Assembly: GCA_035771175.1 (NCBI GenBank)
Contig: JAYMFD010001271.1
Location: 2,666,001-2,730,000, forward strand
Direction of reading: 5' to 3'
Source of the DNA: Paratinospora sagittata
Lineage: Eukaryota > Streptophyta > Magnoliopsida > Ranunculales > Menispermaceae
DNA length: 64,000 nt
Part shown: in pieces, positions 63,198-64,000 of the stretch
Numbering within the stretch: position 1 is the first letter of the stretch
Layout: the number at the start of each line of letters is the position of its first letter
Translations under genes and position numbers: made by a program
The notes under the pieces: model-generated
Database searches by the model: none
Told to the model about the DNA's origin: nothing
The model's input: only the letters and a program-made list of their open reading frames with translations

Positions 63198-64000
63198 TTA
63201 TCCCTTTTGTGCTGAGATTTTAAGAAGCAATTCATTGTTTTAAACTGTAAGTATATGAAGTGTTCTCAGTAAGAGAACACAACACATCACCTATATTCTT
63301 TCACTGAGAGCTACAACTAATCATCAAGAACACATCAAATTATATCTATCAAAGTCTTCAAAGATCAAGCCCTAAGAACGAAGACATATCTCAATGCTAA
63401 TGCGTTAGTTCAATCTTAGGTGTGTATGGTAACCTCTCGATCAATCTCAGCACGAAAACTCTCTAAATTGCAAGTCTTCAATATCACTTGGATTTAGTAT
63501 TTGATTTTGACAAAATATTTTTCGAAAGGTTTTAATTGTAATTTCAATTAGTTTTGAATGATTTAAAAGTGTTTTGAGTCAATGAAATGGTTCTTAAGTG
63601 TTAAAATATTAATTTTTCCAAAATCGGGCTATCCACCACTTTGTCAAAATTTTACAAAAGGTAGTAGCGCACTATCAGTGTTGATAGCACGCTGATAGGG
63701 TTGAATAATCAAAAATCAATTTTTCTTGGAAAATTGCCCACAACGCGCTATCCCTCGCTATCCCTTTTGATAACTCGCTATAAAGTAGTTACCGTGATCT
63801 TTCGATTTTTACTAAAATGGGCAATAGCGTGCTATAGGCCTAGATTGCACTCTAACGGAAAGTCCAAAAAACTCGAGCTCTTGGGTATGTGTATATCAAC
63901 TTACAATAGCCCGCTATAAGTCATTAGTGCGCATGATACACAACCCAATAGCCTGCTATCCTAGTTTGAGTTAGAAATCTCACATTTCTAACGAGAAAAA
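63198..64000 (+). repeat. Monomer 55 (B, partial)
   Basis: The first 803 bp only, cut by the window edge. Private TTTAATTGTAATTTC, TTTGTCAAAATTT and AATAGCCTGCTATCC. Confidence 0.95.

Larger units (their letters stand above)
1..64000 (+). repeat. Satellite DNA array, ~1.18-kb monomer, 54 complete copies plus a partial one
   Basis: The whole window repeats every 1,181-1,185 bp without interruption or inversion. Every copy can be phased on TTATCCCTTTTGTGCTGAG, or a one-base variant, and again about 503 bp later on GGGTTGAATAAT. Only units 35, 41 and 44 are substantially shorter, and unit 52 is slightly longer. Both window edges lie inside the array, so its true extent is unknown. Long monomers, head-to-tail order and local homogenisation are typical of eukaryotic satellites. 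Plant origin is inferred. I do not recognise a published family and could not search for one. Confidence 0.98.
41600..64000 (+). repeat. Satellite family B domain (units 37-55 and the 3' half of unit 36)
   Basis: Monomers share GCACTCTAACGG (usually followed by AAAGTCC), GAATTCGAATC, CTTGCTGTTTAAC, CAGATACACAAC and GCTTCGACCCGAATC. Most have GACTGGGAATCG. The 5' half carries GGTGTGTATGGTAACC, a combination not seen in A1 or A2. The many fixed differences from family A show that the two blocks have homogenised separately. Confidence 0.9.

Noticed and set aside
1..64000. CRISPR array or bacterial repeat system
   Set aside because: The repeats are about 1,180 bp and contiguous, with no spacer/repeat alternation and no cas genes.
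1..64000. rDNA intergenic spacer repeats
   Set aside because: No 18S, 5.8S, 25S or 5S sequence appears, and 54 consecutive kilobase units without an rRNA gene do not fit a spacer.
1..64000. Centromere identity
   Set aside because: Array form and higher-order repeats are compatible with a centromere, but also with subtelomeric or B-chromosome heterochromatin. No centromere-specific protein motif or retrotransposon insertion was seen; histone mapping would be needed.
1..64000. Telomere-type repeats
   Set aside because: No run of TTTAGGG, TTAGGG or similar units was seen on either strand.

Overview
The window is one uninterrupted head-to-tail satellite DNA array. I phased it on a shared junction (TTATCCCTTTTGTGCTGAG). 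This gives 54 complete monomers plus a partial 55th, all in the same orientation, with a normal length of 1,181-1,185 bp. I found no protein-coding gene, RNA gene, CRISPR array or inserted mobile element. The longest open frames recur once per monomer, and those whose start codon I checked begin at TTG rather than ATG. The sequence is AT-rich. A kilobase-scale monomer, many near-identical neighbours and multi-monomer higher-order repeats all point to a eukaryotic heterochromatic satellite. A flowering plant seems most likely, but that is inference: no gene or known family marker fixes the taxon or chromosomal location.

Layout. Family A fills 1 to about 40.75 kb (units 1-35). It has two interleaved monomer types. 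A1 carries GGTTTGTAGGGTAACC, GCAAAGTC and AATAGCGCACTGTC. A2 carries GGTGTGAATGGTAACC, GCAAGTC and AGTAGCGCACTATC. Units 1 and 4 are A1/A2 hybrids. Family B fills about 41.6 kb to the end (units 37-55). It is marked by GCACTCTAACGGAAAG, CAGATACACAAC and GCTTCGACCCGAATC. Unit 36 is intermediate. Unit 35, at the junction, is reduced to 734 bp by two internal deletions.

Higher-order structure. Blocks of 1, 2, 3 or 4 monomers were copied as units, with periods of 1184/1185, 2367, 3420/3549/3550 and 4731/4738 bp. Several copies look identical over 1.3-3.5 kb. A 121-bp deletion plus loss of one decamer in unit 41 was carried into unit 44 by a 3,420-bp tandem duplication. This is a readable record of unequal exchange.

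Within each monomer, three things stand out. There is a perfect 8-bp-stem hairpin about 62 bp from the monomer start. A roughly 330-bp segment is packed with variants of the near-palindrome ATAGC-NN-GCTAT. Inside that segment is a CGCTATCCCT decamer tract with one, two or three copies. The motif-dense segment is the best candidate for a functional or transposon-derived element.
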